From positions 31,705 to 95,704 of the forward strand of contig JACZXW010000001.1 in NCBI GenBank assembly GCA_022571415.1: a stretch of DNA of 64,000 nucleotides, in the 5' to 3' direction. This DNA is from Pseudomonadota bacterium. Lineage in GTDB: Bacteria; Pseudomonadota; Gammaproteobacteria; Pseudomonadales; Azotimanducaceae. This document shows positions 44,254 through 53,288 of the stretch, piece after piece. Position 1 is the stretch's first letter, and each line of letters begins with the position of its first letter. Position numbers and translations under genes: made by a program. The notes under the pieces are model-generated. The model did no database searches, was not told where the DNA came from, and saw nothing but the letters and a program-made list of their open reading frames with translations.

Positions 44254-45021
44254 ATGACAAAGCCCAAACCCACTTCTGAGCCGTCCGACAAGCTGCAAAA
44301 AGTCCTCGCCAGTCACGGGTTTGGTAGCAGACGAATCATGGAACAGTGGATCGGAGAGGGGCGGATCAAGGTTAACGGTAAGGTGGCCACGATTGGCGAT
44401 CGCGTCACCGGTGAGGACCGGATTGCTGTGGATGGCCGGCCGATAAGCCAGAAAGCGGTCAGGCACCGGGTCCTGCTGTATAACAAACCTGCCGGTGAAA
44501 TCTGTTCCCGTGATGATCCTGAAGGAAGACCCTCGGTCTATAAAAAACTACCCAGGATAAAAAATCAGCGCTGGATTTCCGTTGGCCGTCTGGACTTCAA
44601 TACTACCGGGCTGTTGCTGTTTACCACTGATGGTGAATTGGCTAATCGTCTGATGCATCCGTCTGCGCAAATCGAGCGGGAGTACGCTGTTCGAATTCTT
44701 GGTAAGGTTACCGACAGGAAACTTCAACACATGAAGGAAGGCGTCCAGCTGGAAGATGGAATTGCTTCCTTCAGTGACATCAGGAAAGGTAAAGATGAGG
44801 GTAGCGCTAACCAGTGGTACTACGTTGTTTTGATGGAAGGCCGCAACCGAGAGGTACGAAGACTCTGGGAATCCCAGGGATTGACCGTCAGCCGCCTGAA
44901 AAGAGTTCGCTTCGGCAGCTTCTTTATCCCGTCAGCAATAAAAGCGGGTCAATACCGTGAATTGAAACCCAAGGACTACAAAGAGCTCTACCGCATGTCC
45001 TCAACCATGCAATCATCCTGA
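44254..45021 (+). CDS. rluB: 23S rRNA pseudouridine synthase, RluB type
   Basis: Makes pseudouridine at position 2605 of 23S rRNA (E. coli numbering). N-terminal S4 domain (EKLQKVL-like KLQKVLASHGFGSRRIMEQWI, EGRIKVNGKVATIGDRV) and a RsuA-type catalytic domain with the active Asp in SVGRLDFNTTGLLLFTTDG, then GRNREVRRLWESQGL. 255 residues. RluB is preferred over RsuA/RluE because of the scpAB context. 92 bp after scpB. Downstream is a repeat-containing gap before yciK. Confidence 0.92.
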   Translation: MTKPKPTSEPSDKLQKVLASHGFGSRRIMEQWIGEGRIKVNGKVATIGDRVTGEDRIAVDGRPISQKAVRHRVLLYNKPAGEICSRDDPEGRPSVYKKLPRIKNQRWISVGRLDFNTTGLLLFTTDGELANRLMHPSAQIEREYAVRILGKVTDRKLQHMKEGVQLEDGIASFSDIRKGKDEGSANQWYYVVLMEGRNREVRRLWESQGLTVSRLKRVRFGSFFIPSAIKAGQYRELKPKDYKELYRMSSTMQSS

Positions 45022-45065
45022 CCGGGCTCGCGCACTATCATCACTTCCAGGTCCATCGTTTGTAA

Positions 45066-45110
45066 CCTTCAGCCGGGCACCCCTCGGCCGGGCACCCCTC
45101 GGCCGGGCAC
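45066..45110. repeat. 15-bp tandem repeat array 2
   Basis: Three copies of the 15-bp unit in the variant CCCCTCGGCCGGGCA (the first reads CCTTCAGCCGGGCA), in the gap between rluB and the convergent yciK gene. Same family as the arrays at 40221, 45964 and 53104. Confidence 0.9.
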
Positions 45111-45202
45111 TATCGAATTCTTCACAAGATGTCTACGACGTTCGCAGCAGCGAGTATGTATTGCGTCCGCGAGTTCCTTCGGCTGCGCTCAGGACCGGCA
45201 GC

Positions 45203-45943
45203 CTAAGCATTAAAAGTCTTGCCGTTTTCAGTGGCACTGTCTGGACCCATCAGGTACAGATACAGTCCCATCAGGTCTTCCGGAGTTTTTAAGGTCTGGG
45301 GATCTTCCCCGGGCACAGCGGCAGCGCGCATGGAAGTTCGGGTGGCGCCGGGATTGAGGATGTTCACGTGGATATTGGAAGTGTTCTCCAGTTCGTCGGC
45401 CAGCAGCTTCGCCAAACCTTCCATGGCGTATTTTGAAACAGAGTAGGCTCCCCAGTAAGCACGAGGTTTAGCGCCGACACCTGAGCTTGTGAAAATGATG
45501 GATGCGCTGGCAGAGAGTTTCAGAAGTGGCAAAAGCAATCTGGTCAACTTGAAGACGGAGTTGAAGTTTACTTGCATCACTCGTGACCACTGATCCAGGT
45601 CGCAGGTTTCAAAAGGAACTCGTTCGCCCAGGATGGCGGCATTATGTAGTAACCCGTCCAGCCGTCCATACTTGTCGGATATAACCTCCACCAATTCTTG
45701 TATATCTGCGGCTGAATCAGTAGCAAGATCCATCGGCACAATACCGGGTTCGGGGAACCCTGCTCCGATTATTTCATCGTACAAGGTTTCAAGCTTGGCC
45801 ACCGTTCGCCCTAACAAGATGACTGTGGCGCCGTGCCTTGCATAGGTCAGGGATGCAGTTCTGCCAATGCCATCACCCGCGCCGGTCACCAGGATAATCC
45901 GGTCCCTGAGCAGGTCAGGTTTTGCCTTGTATCCTTTGATCAT
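45203..45943 (-). CDS. yciK: Short-chain dehydrogenase/reductase, YciK family
   Basis: 246-residue classical SDR. Cofactor motif TGAGDGIG (residues 20-27), LHNAAI (NNAG equivalent), catalytic Ser in FTSSGVG and YSVSK (Tyr and Lys), and NPGATRTSMRAAA. The pattern matches YciK, an oxidoreductase of unknown substrate. In Pseudomonas the order is ubiG-mupP-yciK; here ubiG and yciK are on the same strand with only about 100 bp, containing a 15-bp repeat array, between them, so mupP is missing. Confidence 0.9.
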   Translation of the reverse strand: MIKGYKAKPDLLRDRIILVTGAGDGIGRTASLTYARHGATVILLGRTVAKLETLYDEIIGAGFPEPGIVPMDLATDSAADIQELVEVISDKYGRLDGLLHNAAILGERVPFETCDLDQWSRVMQVNFNSVFKLTRLLLPLLKLSASASIIFTSSGVGAKPRAYWGAYSVSKYAMEGLAKLLADELENTSNIHVNILNPGATRTSMRAAAVPGEDPQTLKTPEDLMGLYLYLMGPDSATENGKTFNA

Positions 45944-45963
45944 GTCCAGATTCGAATCACTTG

Positions 45964-46010
45964 CGCCCGGCTGAGGGGTGCCCGGCTGAGGGGTGCCCGG
46001 CTGAGGGGCG
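45964..46010. repeat. 15-bp tandem repeat array 3
   Basis: Three copies of the 15-bp unit, in the inverted orientation relative to the plus strand (GCCCGGCTGAGGGGT), between ubiG and yciK. Relative to its flanking genes it reads CCGGCTGAGGGG on the plus strand, opposite to arrays 1, 2 and 4. Confidence 0.92.
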
Positions 46011-46042
46011 TAATTGATGGGCGCCGGTTCGATTCAATTGGA

Positions 46043-46756
46043 TTAACATTGGTTGGTTGCGTGAACCAGATAGTTCACATCGACATCGGTGGACAGCCGA
46101 TAGATCCCCGTTAATGGGTTGTAGGTCATACCGGTGATGTCCTTGAGGTCCAGGTTGTGTTGCCGTAACCACGTGGCTATCTCCGAAGGTTTCAGGAACC
46201 TGGCATAGTCGTGGGTGCCGCGAGGCAGCAGATTAAGCACATATTCAGCCCCGATAACTGCAAACAGATAGGCCTTGGGGTTGCGATTGATTGTCGACAG
46301 GAAAAGTTGCCCATCGGGTTTTAACAGCCTTTTGCAGGCACCGATGACGGAACCCGGGTCAGGCACATGTTCCAGCATTTCAAGACAGGTGATGACGTCA
46401 AACAATTCAATGCCAGAATCGGCAATTTCTTCGATGGTAACCTGCCGGTAGTCGATATTCAGCTTTGATTCGTGCTGGTGCAGCCGGGCGACCGTCAATG
46501 CCGCCTCGCCCATATCAATAGCGGTAACCTGTGCGCCTATTTCTGCCATGGATTCAGACAGGATGCCGCCACCACAGCCGACGTCCAGCACTCGCTTTGC
46601 AGGCAAGCTTACGCGCTCCGTGATATAGGAAAGTCGGAGTGGATTAATGTCGTGCAGCGGTTTGAATTCACTTTCCTTGTCCCACCATTTGCGTGCCATC
46701 TCTGCAAACTTGGCGATTTCCTTCGCGTCGACATTGCGCTTGTTGCCGATGCTCAC
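46043..46756 (-). CDS. ubiG: Ubiquinone biosynthesis O-methyltransferase
   Basis: SAM-dependent enzyme making both O-methylations in ubiquinone synthesis. N-terminal EIAKFAEMARKWWDKESEFKPLH and NPLRLSYI, then motif I LDVGCGGGILSESMA, post-I AIDMGEAAL, DVITCLEMLEHVPDP and TINRNPKAYLFAVIGAEY. 237 residues (E. coli 240). ATG 46756. Divergent from gyrA, the usual neighbour. Ubiquinone use fits aerobic respiration. Confidence 0.95.
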   Translation of the reverse strand: MSIGNKRNVDAKEIAKFAEMARKWWDKESEFKPLHDINPLRLSYITERVSLPAKRVLDVGCGGGILSESMAEIGAQVTAIDMGEAALTVARLHQHESKLNIDYRQVTIEEIADSGIELFDVITCLEMLEHVPDPGSVIGACKRLLKPDGQLFLSTINRNPKAYLFAVIGAEYVLNLLPRGTHDYARFLKPSEIATWLRQHNLDLKDITGMTYNPLTGIYRLSTDVDVNYLVHATNQC

Positions 46757-47138
46757 AAGAGGGTCTTGTGTGCGCTGATCGGGAATTCACCCGTGAAGAA
46801 GACCATAAAACTACCGCAGATTGGAAAAAGAAGATGGCATTATACAGCAGGAATCCGATGTAAATTTTAACCGCGATTATGCAAATTTAGTTGCTGTATC
46901 AGGGCTTATAAACGGGCGCTATCGTGTCTTCGACGCAGACTAAGATAGTCAAGTAATATCAACAGGTTACAACATTGAATCCGGACAAAAAGATGGCCTC
47001 TCAGGTGGGCTTAAAACGGTGTTTCATGCTATACTTTCATGCTTGTTCGATGCTTCCAGATTTTCAATATTTGTGTGTCCACACGAGCCCTGATTTGCAG
47101 GTGGGGGATACCTGCGTAACAAAAAATAGCAGTAGTAA
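46757..47138. other. Non-coding region between divergent ubiG and gyrA
   Basis: No gene or repeat recognised. A/T-rich patches (TAAATTTTAACCGCG, TTGCTGTATCAGGGC then TTATAAACG near 46890-46915) may hold promoters for ubiG and gyrA, but none is convincing. The last 100 bp lead into gyrA with a weak ribosome-binding site. Confidence 0.6.
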
Positions 47139-49856
47139 ATGCCTGATTTTGACCAAAACGTAACGACAATAAACATTGAAGATGAGTTGCGGCAGTCGTA
47201 TCTCGACTACGCGATGAGTGTCATCGTAGGCCGGGCCCTGCCTGATGTTCGGGACGGCTTGAAGCCGGTGCATCGAAGGGTTTTGTTTGCCATGAACGAT
47301 TTGAACAATGCCTTTAACCGCCCCTACATGAAGTCCGCGCGGATAGTGGGCGATGTCATTGGTAAGTATCACCCCCATGGCGACACCGCTGCCTACGACA
47401 CAATTGTGCGTATGGCGCAGAATTTTAGTATGCGCTATACCCTGATTGACGGTCAGGGGAATTTTGGTTCCCTTGATGGTGATAACGCTGCAGCGATGCG
47501 CTACACCGAAATTCGCATGAAGAAGATTGCCCATGAATTGCTGGCAGATCTTGACAAGGAAACGGTGGATTTTGTCGACAATTATGACGGTACCCTGCAA
47601 ATGCCGGTGGTATTACCTGCCAGGTACCCGAACCTGCTGGTCAATGGTTCCAGCGGTATTGCAGTTGGCATGGCAACGAACATCCCGCCTCACAATCTGA
47701 CCGAAGTGGTAAACGCATGTCTTGCGCTGATTGATAATCCTGACCTGGATATAGATGGCTTAATGGAGCATATAAAAGGTCCGGACTTTCCGACTGCCGC
47801 TATCATCAATGGTCGGGCCGGGATTGTAGAAGCCTATCGAACGGGTCGGGGTCGTATAAAAATTCGAGCCAGATGTGATATTGAAGAAGATGAAAAAACA
47901 GGCAAGCAAACCATCATCATCAGGGAAATTCCCTATCAGGTAAATCGTGCACGGCTGGTTGAAAAGATTGCCGAGCTGGTGAAAGACAAGAAGGTAGAAG
48001 GCATCACAGAACTTCGTGATGAATCTTCAACGGATACGAGGATTGTTATAGAACTCAGGCGTGGCGAGGTCGGGGAAGTGGTGCTCAATAATCTTTACGC
48101 CCATACCCAGCTACAGAATGTTTTCGGCATCAACATCGTGGCGCTCGTTGAAAACGAACCCAGGATCCTCAACCTGAAACAGGTGCTCGAATACTTTATC
48201 TTGCACCGAAGGGAAGTGATTACCCGTCGCACGGTGTATCTGTTAAGGCGAGCGCGAGCACGCGGTCATGTGCTGGAAGGTCTTGCCGTGGCCTTATCCA
48301 ACATTGACCCGGTGATAGAACTGATCAAGAACTCTGCCAATGCCCAGGAAGCCAGGGAAAAACTTGTTGCGCAACCGTGGAAATCCGAAAATATCAGCCG
48401 GATGCTGGAGAAGGCCGGACCGTCGGCGGCAAGGCCGGAAGATCTGGATGAACAATATGGCATGAAGGACGACGGTAGCTACTACCTTTCTCCGGAGCAG
48501 GCCCAGGCGATTCTGGAGATGCGGCTCAATCGATTGACGGGGTTGGAACAGGGAAAGTTGCTCGATGAGTACAGGGAAATTATAGCGACCATTAGCGAAT
48601 TGTTGGAAATATTGAATGATCCTGAGCGACTGATGCAGATCATTCGTGAAGAATTGATCAAAATTCGTGATGAATATGGCGATGAACGTTTGACCGAGAT
48701 TGTTGAATCCCAGGAAGATCTCACCATGGAGGACCTGATCACAGAACAGGATATGGTGGTCACCTTGTCCTACAGCGGTTATGCCAAGACCCAGCCAACC
48801 GATACATACCGCGCCCAGCGTCGCGGAGGACGCGGCAAGATGGCGAGTGGCGTCAAGGATGAGGACTATATTGAACATCTTATGGTCGCCAACACCCACG
48901 ACACGATCTTGTGTTTCACCAATGTGGGCAAGGTGTACTGGTTACGGGTGTTTCAGATTCCGTCCGCCAGCAGAACTGCCCGCGGCCGGCCCATGATCAA
49001 CATTCTTCCCCTCGCGGAAAACGAGCGAATTACGGCTATGTTGCCGGTACACGAATACCGGGATGACCAGTTTATTTTTATGGCCACTTCAAACGGAACA
49101 GTGAAGAAAACACCACTCATGGATTTTTCCAGACAGCGAAGCACCGGCCTAATTGCTATTGAATTGGAGGAAGACAACACCCTGGTGGGCGCGTCAGTGA
49201 CCGATGGCACCAAGGACGTGATGTTGTTTGGAAGTGGAGGCAAGGTCATCCGCTTTAAGGAATCTGATGTTCGCGCCATGGGAAGAACGGCTCGGGGAGT
49301 CAGGGGCATCAAGCTGAAGACGGGCCAAAAAGTCATTTCGCTGATCATTCCTGAAACGGATGGTCAGCTATTGATCGCCAGTCGCAACGGCTACGGTAAA
49401 CGCAGTCAGGTCAAAGATTTTTCGATCATTGGAAGAGGCGGCCAGGGCGTCATTGGAATGAAACTTTCTGAAAGAAATGGCGACATGGTCGGGGCTACCC
49501 AGGTATTCCCGGGTGATGAGGTACTGCTGATCAGCGACCAGGGGACCCTGGTCCGCACCAGAATCGATGAAGTTTCGCTACAGGGCAGAAACACACAGGG
49601 AGTTCGCTTGATCAATCTTGCCGGTGAGGAACATCTGGTCGGACTGGCACGAGTCCAGGAACCCGAAAATGGCGATGATGCTGCCGATGAGGATATAGGT
49701 GAAGGCGTCTTGTCCACCGAGGGTTCAGGGGGCTCTGATTCCGCTGAGGGCTCTTTACCCGCTGAAGGCTCTTTGTCCGCTGATGGCTCTGATTCCGCTG
49801 AGGGCTCTTTACCCGCTGAGGGCTCTGATTCCGCTAAAGGCTCTGATAACGAGTGA
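47139..49856 (+). CDS. gyrA: DNA gyrase subunit A with repeat-encoded C-terminal tail
   Basis: Breakage-rejoining subunit of gyrase, 905 residues. Winged-helix/tower core with catalytic Tyr in AAAMRYTE. The quinolone-resistance region reads [11 protein letters not shown]: Thr at the Ser83 position (as in Pseudomonas) and Asp kept at 87. The C-terminal pinwheel contains the GyrA box QRRGGRG. The family end (near [15 protein letters not shown]) is followed by about 45 residues encoded by an 18-bp tandem repeat, read as six-residue units SDSAEG and SLPAEG. The tail is Ser/Glu-rich, as acidic GyrA tails are, but its repeat origin is unusual. pheA follows. Confidence 0.97.
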   Translation: MPDFDQNVTTINIEDELRQSYLDYAMSVIVGRALPDVRDGLKPVHRRVLFAMNDLNNAFNRPYMKSARIVGDVIGKYHPHGDTAAYDTIVRMAQNFSMRYTLIDGQGNFGSLDGDNAAAMRYTEIRMKKIAHELLADLDKETVDFVDNYDGTLQMPVVLPARYPNLLVNGSSGIAVGMATNIPPHNLTEVVNACLALIDNPDLDIDGLMEHIKGPDFPTAAIINGRAGIVEAYRTGRGRIKIRARCDIEEDEKTGKQTIIIREIPYQVNRARLVEKIAELVKDKKVEGITELRDESSTDTRIVIELRRGEVGEVVLNNLYAHTQLQNVFGINIVALVENEPRILNLKQVLEYFILHRREVITRRTVYLLRRARARGHVLEGLAVALSNIDPVIELIKNSANAQEAREKLVAQPWKSENISRMLEKAGPSAARPEDLDEQYGMKDDGSYYLSPEQAQAILEMRLNRLTGLEQGKLLDEYREIIATISELLEILNDPERLMQIIREELIKIRDEYGDERLTEIVESQEDLTMEDLITEQDMVVTLSYSGYAKTQPTDTYRAQRRGGRGKMASGVKDEDYIEHLMVANTHDTILCFTNVGKVYWLRVFQIPSASRTARGRPMINILPLAENERITAMLPVHEYRDDQFIFMATSNGTVKKTPLMDFSRQRSTGLIAIELEEDNTLVGASVTDGTKDVMLFGSGGKVIRFKESDVRAMGRTARGVRGIKLKTGQKVISLIIPETDGQLLIASRNGYGKRSQVKDFSIIGRGGQGVIGMKLSERNGDMVGATQVFPGDEVLLISDQGTLVRTRIDEVSLQGRNTQGVRLINLAGEEHLVGLARVQEPENGDDAADEDIGEGVLSTEGSGGSDSAEGSLPAEGSLSADGSDSAEGSLPAEGSDSAKGSDNE
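49731..49847. repeat. 18-bp tandem repeat in the 3' end of gyrA
   Basis: About six and a half copies of an 18-bp unit in two alternating forms: GGCTCTGATTCCGCTGAG and GGCTCTTTACCCGCTGAG (with GCTGAA, GCTGAT and GCTAAA variants). In the gyrA frame it encodes [12 protein letters not shown]; the next frame is also open (IPLRAL). Core CCGCTGAGGGCTCT is shared with the repeat at 31845. Confidence 0.93.
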
Positions 49857-49860
49857 TTCC

Positions 49861-50967
49861 ATGGCAGACAAAACTACCGGTCAGGAGCCGCTAACTCAAC
49901 TTCGCCAGCGCATCGACCGACTGGATGAGGAAATATTACAACGTCTGAATGAGCGGGCCCGGTGTGCCGTGCAGGTCGCGGATGTCAAAAAGCTCGAATC
50001 TGAAGATGTTAATCCGGTTTATTATCGACCTGAACGTGAAGCCCAGGTGCTACGGCGAATGGCCGATCTCAATGAAGGGCCCCTGAGCAATGAAAAAATA
50101 ACCCAGGTCTATCGGCAGATAATGTCTGCCTGCCTTGCCCTGGAAGAGCCGTTGGAGGTGGCTTACCTCGGTCCTGAAGGGACCTTCACCCAGCTGGCCG
50201 CCCTGAAACAGTTCGGTAATTCTGTTATCGGCCTGCCGATGGCCACGGTTGATGATGTATTCAGGGAAGTGGCATCAGAGAACTGCCACTATGGTGTGGT
50301 ACCGGTAGAGAATTCGATTGAAGGTGTCATTAGCCACACGCTTGATAATTTCCTCAGTTCCTCCCTGCAGATATGTGGTGAGGTGGAGCTTAGAGTGCAT
50401 CATCATCTGATGATTGCAGAGGACGCGGACGAAACAAAGATTGACCGGATTTATTCCCACCAGCAGACGCTGGGCCAATGCCGACGCTGGCTTGACAGCC
50501 ACTATCCGAATATCCCCAGGATTGTTGCCACCAGCAATGCCGAGGCAGCACGAATAGTGCTGGAAGAAAAAGACGCGGCTGCTATCGCAGGGGAAATAGC
50601 AGCGGAAATCTACGGCCTGCGCGTGCTTTCGAAGAAGATAGAAGATCAGTCAGATAACACCACCCGTTTCATCGTTGTCGGTCGAGATGATGTTGGTGCG
50701 AGCGGCCATGACAAGACATCCATTATGGTGTCGACCCGTAACCAGCCGGGTGCCCTGTTCAAATTACTGGAGCCTTTCCACCGACACGGGGTTTCGCTGA
50801 CTTCTATCGAAACCAGGCCATCCAAAACCGGCATGTGGTCCTACGTCTTTTTTATCGACTTCGAAGGGCATCGCAATGATGAAGTGATCAAAACTGTCTT
50901 AAGCGAAATTGATGGAGATGCACTCGAGGTCAAGATGCTTGGCAGTTATCCGAGAGCCTTGTCGTAA
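49861..50967 (+). CDS. pheA: Bifunctional chorismate mutase/prephenate dehydratase
   Basis: Makes phenylpyruvate from chorismate. 368 residues from ATG 49861, 4 bp after gyrA. AroQ-type chorismate mutase (residues 1-95: LRQRIDRLDEEILQRLNERARCA), prephenate dehydratase (YLGPEGTFTQLAAL, VPVENSIEGVI, NTTRFIVVGRD) and a C-terminal ACT domain with the Phe-binding GALFKLLEPFHRHGVSLTSIETRP. The frame is open upstream to 49699 through the gyrA repeats, but that part is repeat-encoded. In Pseudomonas serC lies between gyrA and pheA; it is absent here. Confidence 0.96.
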   Translation: MADKTTGQEPLTQLRQRIDRLDEEILQRLNERARCAVQVADVKKLESEDVNPVYYRPEREAQVLRRMADLNEGPLSNEKITQVYRQIMSACLALEEPLEVAYLGPEGTFTQLAALKQFGNSVIGLPMATVDDVFREVASENCHYGVVPVENSIEGVISHTLDNFLSSSLQICGEVELRVHHHLMIAEDADETKIDRIYSHQQTLGQCRRWLDSHYPNIPRIVATSNAEAARIVLEEKDAAAIAGEIAAEIYGLRVLSKKIEDQSDNTTRFIVVGRDDVGASGHDKTSIMVSTRNQPGALFKLLEPFHRHGVSLTSIETRPSKTGMWSYVFFIDFEGHRNDEVIKTVLSEIDGDALEVKMLGSYPRALS

Positions 50968-51012
50968 GGCGTCTTGTCTACGAGTTCCAGCAACCAGCGC
51001 AGAATCAAATTT

Positions 51013-52107
51013 ATGGCAGATTTTATCAACCTCGCATCTCCCGGCATCAAGGATTTACAGCCCTACCAACCCGGTAAGCCGGTTGAAGAACTGGAAAGGG
51101 AGCTGGGATTGAGCGATGTCATCAAGCTTGCCAGCAATGAAAATCCGTTAGGAGCAAGTGCGAGCGTTCATGCCAGTTTGCGATCCTCCTTGTCCGAGGT
51201 TTCCCGATATCCCGATGGCAGTGCTTACCTCCTAAAGAACAGGTTGAGTGAGTTTCTTGGGGTTGCGACCGACCGGCTCACGATCGGCAATGGTTCCAAC
51301 GATGTATTGGAGTTATTGGCCCGGGTCTTTTTATCCTCCAAAAACGAATCGATTGTCTCGCAACATTCATTTGTTGTTTATCCAACGATAACGAGGGCGA
51401 CCGGCGCGGCGTTAAAAGTCATTCCAGCAAAAAATTATGGCCAGGATCTGCAGGCGACATTCGAGGCGATTGGCGATAAGACGCGAGTAGTATTCATTGC
51501 CAATCCCAACAACCCGACGGGCACCTGGGTGAACAAGAGCGACCTGAGCGCATTTCTTGACCAGGTTCGCGAGGATGTCCTGGTGGTGCTCGATGAAGCC
51601 TATTTCGAGTACGTGCAGGAAGCAGAATATCCGAACGGGATTGCTTTATCTGAAAAGTACGCCAATCTCGTGGTGACCAGAACATTTTCAAAGGCGTATG
51701 GGCTTGCTGCCTTGCGCATTGGCTACTCTGTGAGTCATCCGCATATTGCCGACCTGATGAACCGGGTTCGCCAGCCCTTTAATGTCAATGCGATGTCCAT
51801 GGTCGCGGCGCTCGCTGCACTTGATGACCAGGAACATGTCCGACATTCTGTTGAGCTGAACAGCAGTGGACTTCGTTTCCTTGAAAGCGAATGTAATCGG
51901 CTTGGCCTTGCTTTCATACCGACAGTGGCAAATTTTCTGACCATCGATTTCGATCGTGATGCCATGCCCATATACGATGCCTTGTTGCGTGAAGGGGTCA
52001 TCGTGCGACCCATTGGTGTCTATGAACTGCCACATCATTTGAGGGTCACCGTTGGTACGGCAGATGAAAACCAGCGCTTCATCGAAGCCCTGGGAAAAGT
52101 TCTGTGA
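51013..52107 (+). CDS. hisC: Histidinol-phosphate aminotransferase (HisC2 type)
   Basis: PLP-dependent class I/II aminotransferase, 364 residues from ATG 51013. Blocks: LASNENPLGAS, IGNGSNDVLELLARVF, IANPNNPTGTWV, VVLDEAYFEY, the Schiff-base Lys in TRTFSKAYGLAALRIGY, and the C-terminal VRPIGVYELPHHLRVTVGT. In this gene neighbourhood (pheA-hisC-tyrA) the enzyme probably also serves as an aromatic aminotransferase for Phe/Tyr synthesis. The stop overlaps the tyrA start as GTGA. Confidence 0.93.
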   Translation: MADFINLASPGIKDLQPYQPGKPVEELERELGLSDVIKLASNENPLGASASVHASLRSSLSEVSRYPDGSAYLLKNRLSEFLGVATDRLTIGNGSNDVLELLARVFLSSKNESIVSQHSFVVYPTITRATGAALKVIPAKNYGQDLQATFEAIGDKTRVVFIANPNNPTGTWVNKSDLSAFLDQVREDVLVVLDEAYFEYVQEAEYPNGIALSEKYANLVVTRTFSKAYGLAALRIGYSVSHPHIADLMNRVRQPFNVNAMSMVAALAALDDQEHVRHSVELNSSGLRFLESECNRLGLAFIPTVANFLTIDFDRDAMPIYDALLREGVIVRPIGVYELPHHLRVTVGTADENQRFIEALGKVL

Positions 52108-53015
52108 AATCGCGATTGCAGAAGGTATCAATCATCGGTTTGGGATTGATTGGTGCTTCGATCGCCGCCGGACTGAAACAACGAGGGCTCGCGGAACGAA
52201 TCATTGCCTATGACACCAATGCGGAATCTCTTGAAACAGGAATCAGTCAGGCGTTCATCGATGAAAAAGCTGATTCCGTCGCGGCTTGTGTGCAAGGAAG
52301 CAGTCTGGTTGTGCTTGCGGTGCCAGTGCTGTCCATTCGAGACTCTCTGTCCCAGTTGAAAGATGTTCTTCTTGAGAAGAACCGTTCAGGGCAGGCACCG
52401 GTCGTCACGGATGTTGGCAGCGTTAAATCCACGATACTCAAGGCCGCCAACGAGATCTTCGGGGAGCACCCGGCCAATCTTGTACCCGGTCATCCTGTCG
52501 CCGGTTCCGAGAAGCACGGTGTCGAAGCAGCGGACCCGGACCTGTTTGAAAAGCACAAGGTTATCCTCACACCTACCGCTGCCACCGACAAGGACGCGTT
52601 AGCACTGGTAGAGGAGATGTGGCAGGGTCTCGGTGCCAGGGTCATGCAAATGACGGCGGAGCATCACGACAGAGTATTTGCGCAGACAAGTCATCTACCT
52701 CATCTGCTTGCCTACGCGTTGGTGGATACACTTTCCGTCCAGGGGGATTCCCTGGAAATCTTTGAATATGCGGCCGGAGGCTTCAGGGATTTTTCCAGGA
52801 TCGCGGCCTCGGACCCGGTGATGTGGCGGGATGTATTCGATGCCAACGGGGAGGAGGTTCTGAATATTCTGGACAAGTATGTCGATGAGCTAAGTGGGAT
52901 CCGGTCCATGATCGCGGAAGGAAGAATGGATGAGCTGGAAGCGCTCTTCAAACGGGCAAAGATTGCCAGGGATCACTTTTCTTTAATTAGAGAAAACAAG
53001 GGGAAAAGAAAATGA
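52104..53015 (+). CDS. tyrA: Prephenate (arogenate) dehydrogenase
   Basis: NAD(P)-dependent oxidative decarboxylation for tyrosine synthesis. GTG 52104 overlaps the hisC stop; 303 residues. Rossmann motif IIGLGLIGASIA (residues 9-20), VTDVGSVKSTI, GHPVAGSEKHGVEAA, HHDRVFAQTSHLPHLLAYAL, and GGFRDFSRIAASDPVMW. It ends at KGKRK, so it is a free-standing TyrA. In Pseudomonas a TyrA-AroA fusion or aroA follows here; no aroA is present and a hairpin/repeat element takes the space before cmk. Confidence 0.94.
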   Translation: MKSRLQKVSIIGLGLIGASIAAGLKQRGLAERIIAYDTNAESLETGISQAFIDEKADSVAACVQGSSLVVLAVPVLSIRDSLSQLKDVLLEKNRSGQAPVVTDVGSVKSTILKAANEIFGEHPANLVPGHPVAGSEKHGVEAADPDLFEKHKVILTPTAATDKDALALVEEMWQGLGARVMQMTAEHHDRVFAQTSHLPHLLAYALVDTLSVQGDSLEIFEYAAGGFRDFSRIAASDPVMWRDVFDANGEEVLNILDKYVDELSGIRSMIAEGRMDELEALFKRAKIARDHFSLIRENKGKRK

Positions 53016-53044
53016 TGGCGAAGATTGGAGTATGTACCCGCCAA

Positions 53045-53288
53045 AAGATAGCCTGGGGACTATTCTTCCGCTCCATGGGCTCGGCGCCCCCGACCATCGA
53101 CCATCCCTCAGCCGGGCACCCCTCAGCCGGGCACCCCTCAGCCGGGCACCCCTCAGCCGGGCACCCCTGGGCCCGGTCTTGCGTCTGGGCGACCCCGTCC
53201 GTCCCTCAGCCGGGCACCCCTCAGCCGGGCACCCCTCAGCCGGGCGCCCCTGGCGCTAGTCGCTCCAGAATAGTCCCCAGGCTATCTT
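53045..53288. repeat. Hairpin element C: 22-bp perfect arms around two 15-bp arrays
   Basis: 244-bp element. Arms 53045-53066 (AAGATAGCCTGGGGACTATT type) and 53267-53288 are perfectly inverted. Inside are TCCGCTCCATGGGCTCGGCG (also at 40 kb), four 15-bp units (53104-53163), a 38-bp G/C-rich spacer, and three more units (53202-53246). It nearly fills the 309-bp gap between tyrA and cmk; no gene is encoded. It combines the arm-plus-core plan of elements A and B with the 15-bp array family. Confidence 0.92.

Noticed and set aside
46890..46920. A gyrA promoter in the A/T-rich patch
   Set aside because: Candidate -35 and -10 hexamers are weak and the spacing could not be defended.
47335..47420. 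Thr at the GyrA Ser83 position as a resistance mutation
   Set aside because: Thr is the natural residue here in Pseudomonas-like GyrA, and Asp87 is unchanged.
49699..49860. Upstream-extended pheA start
   Set aside because: The extra residues are the gyrA repeat read in another frame; ATG 49861 gives the family N-terminus.
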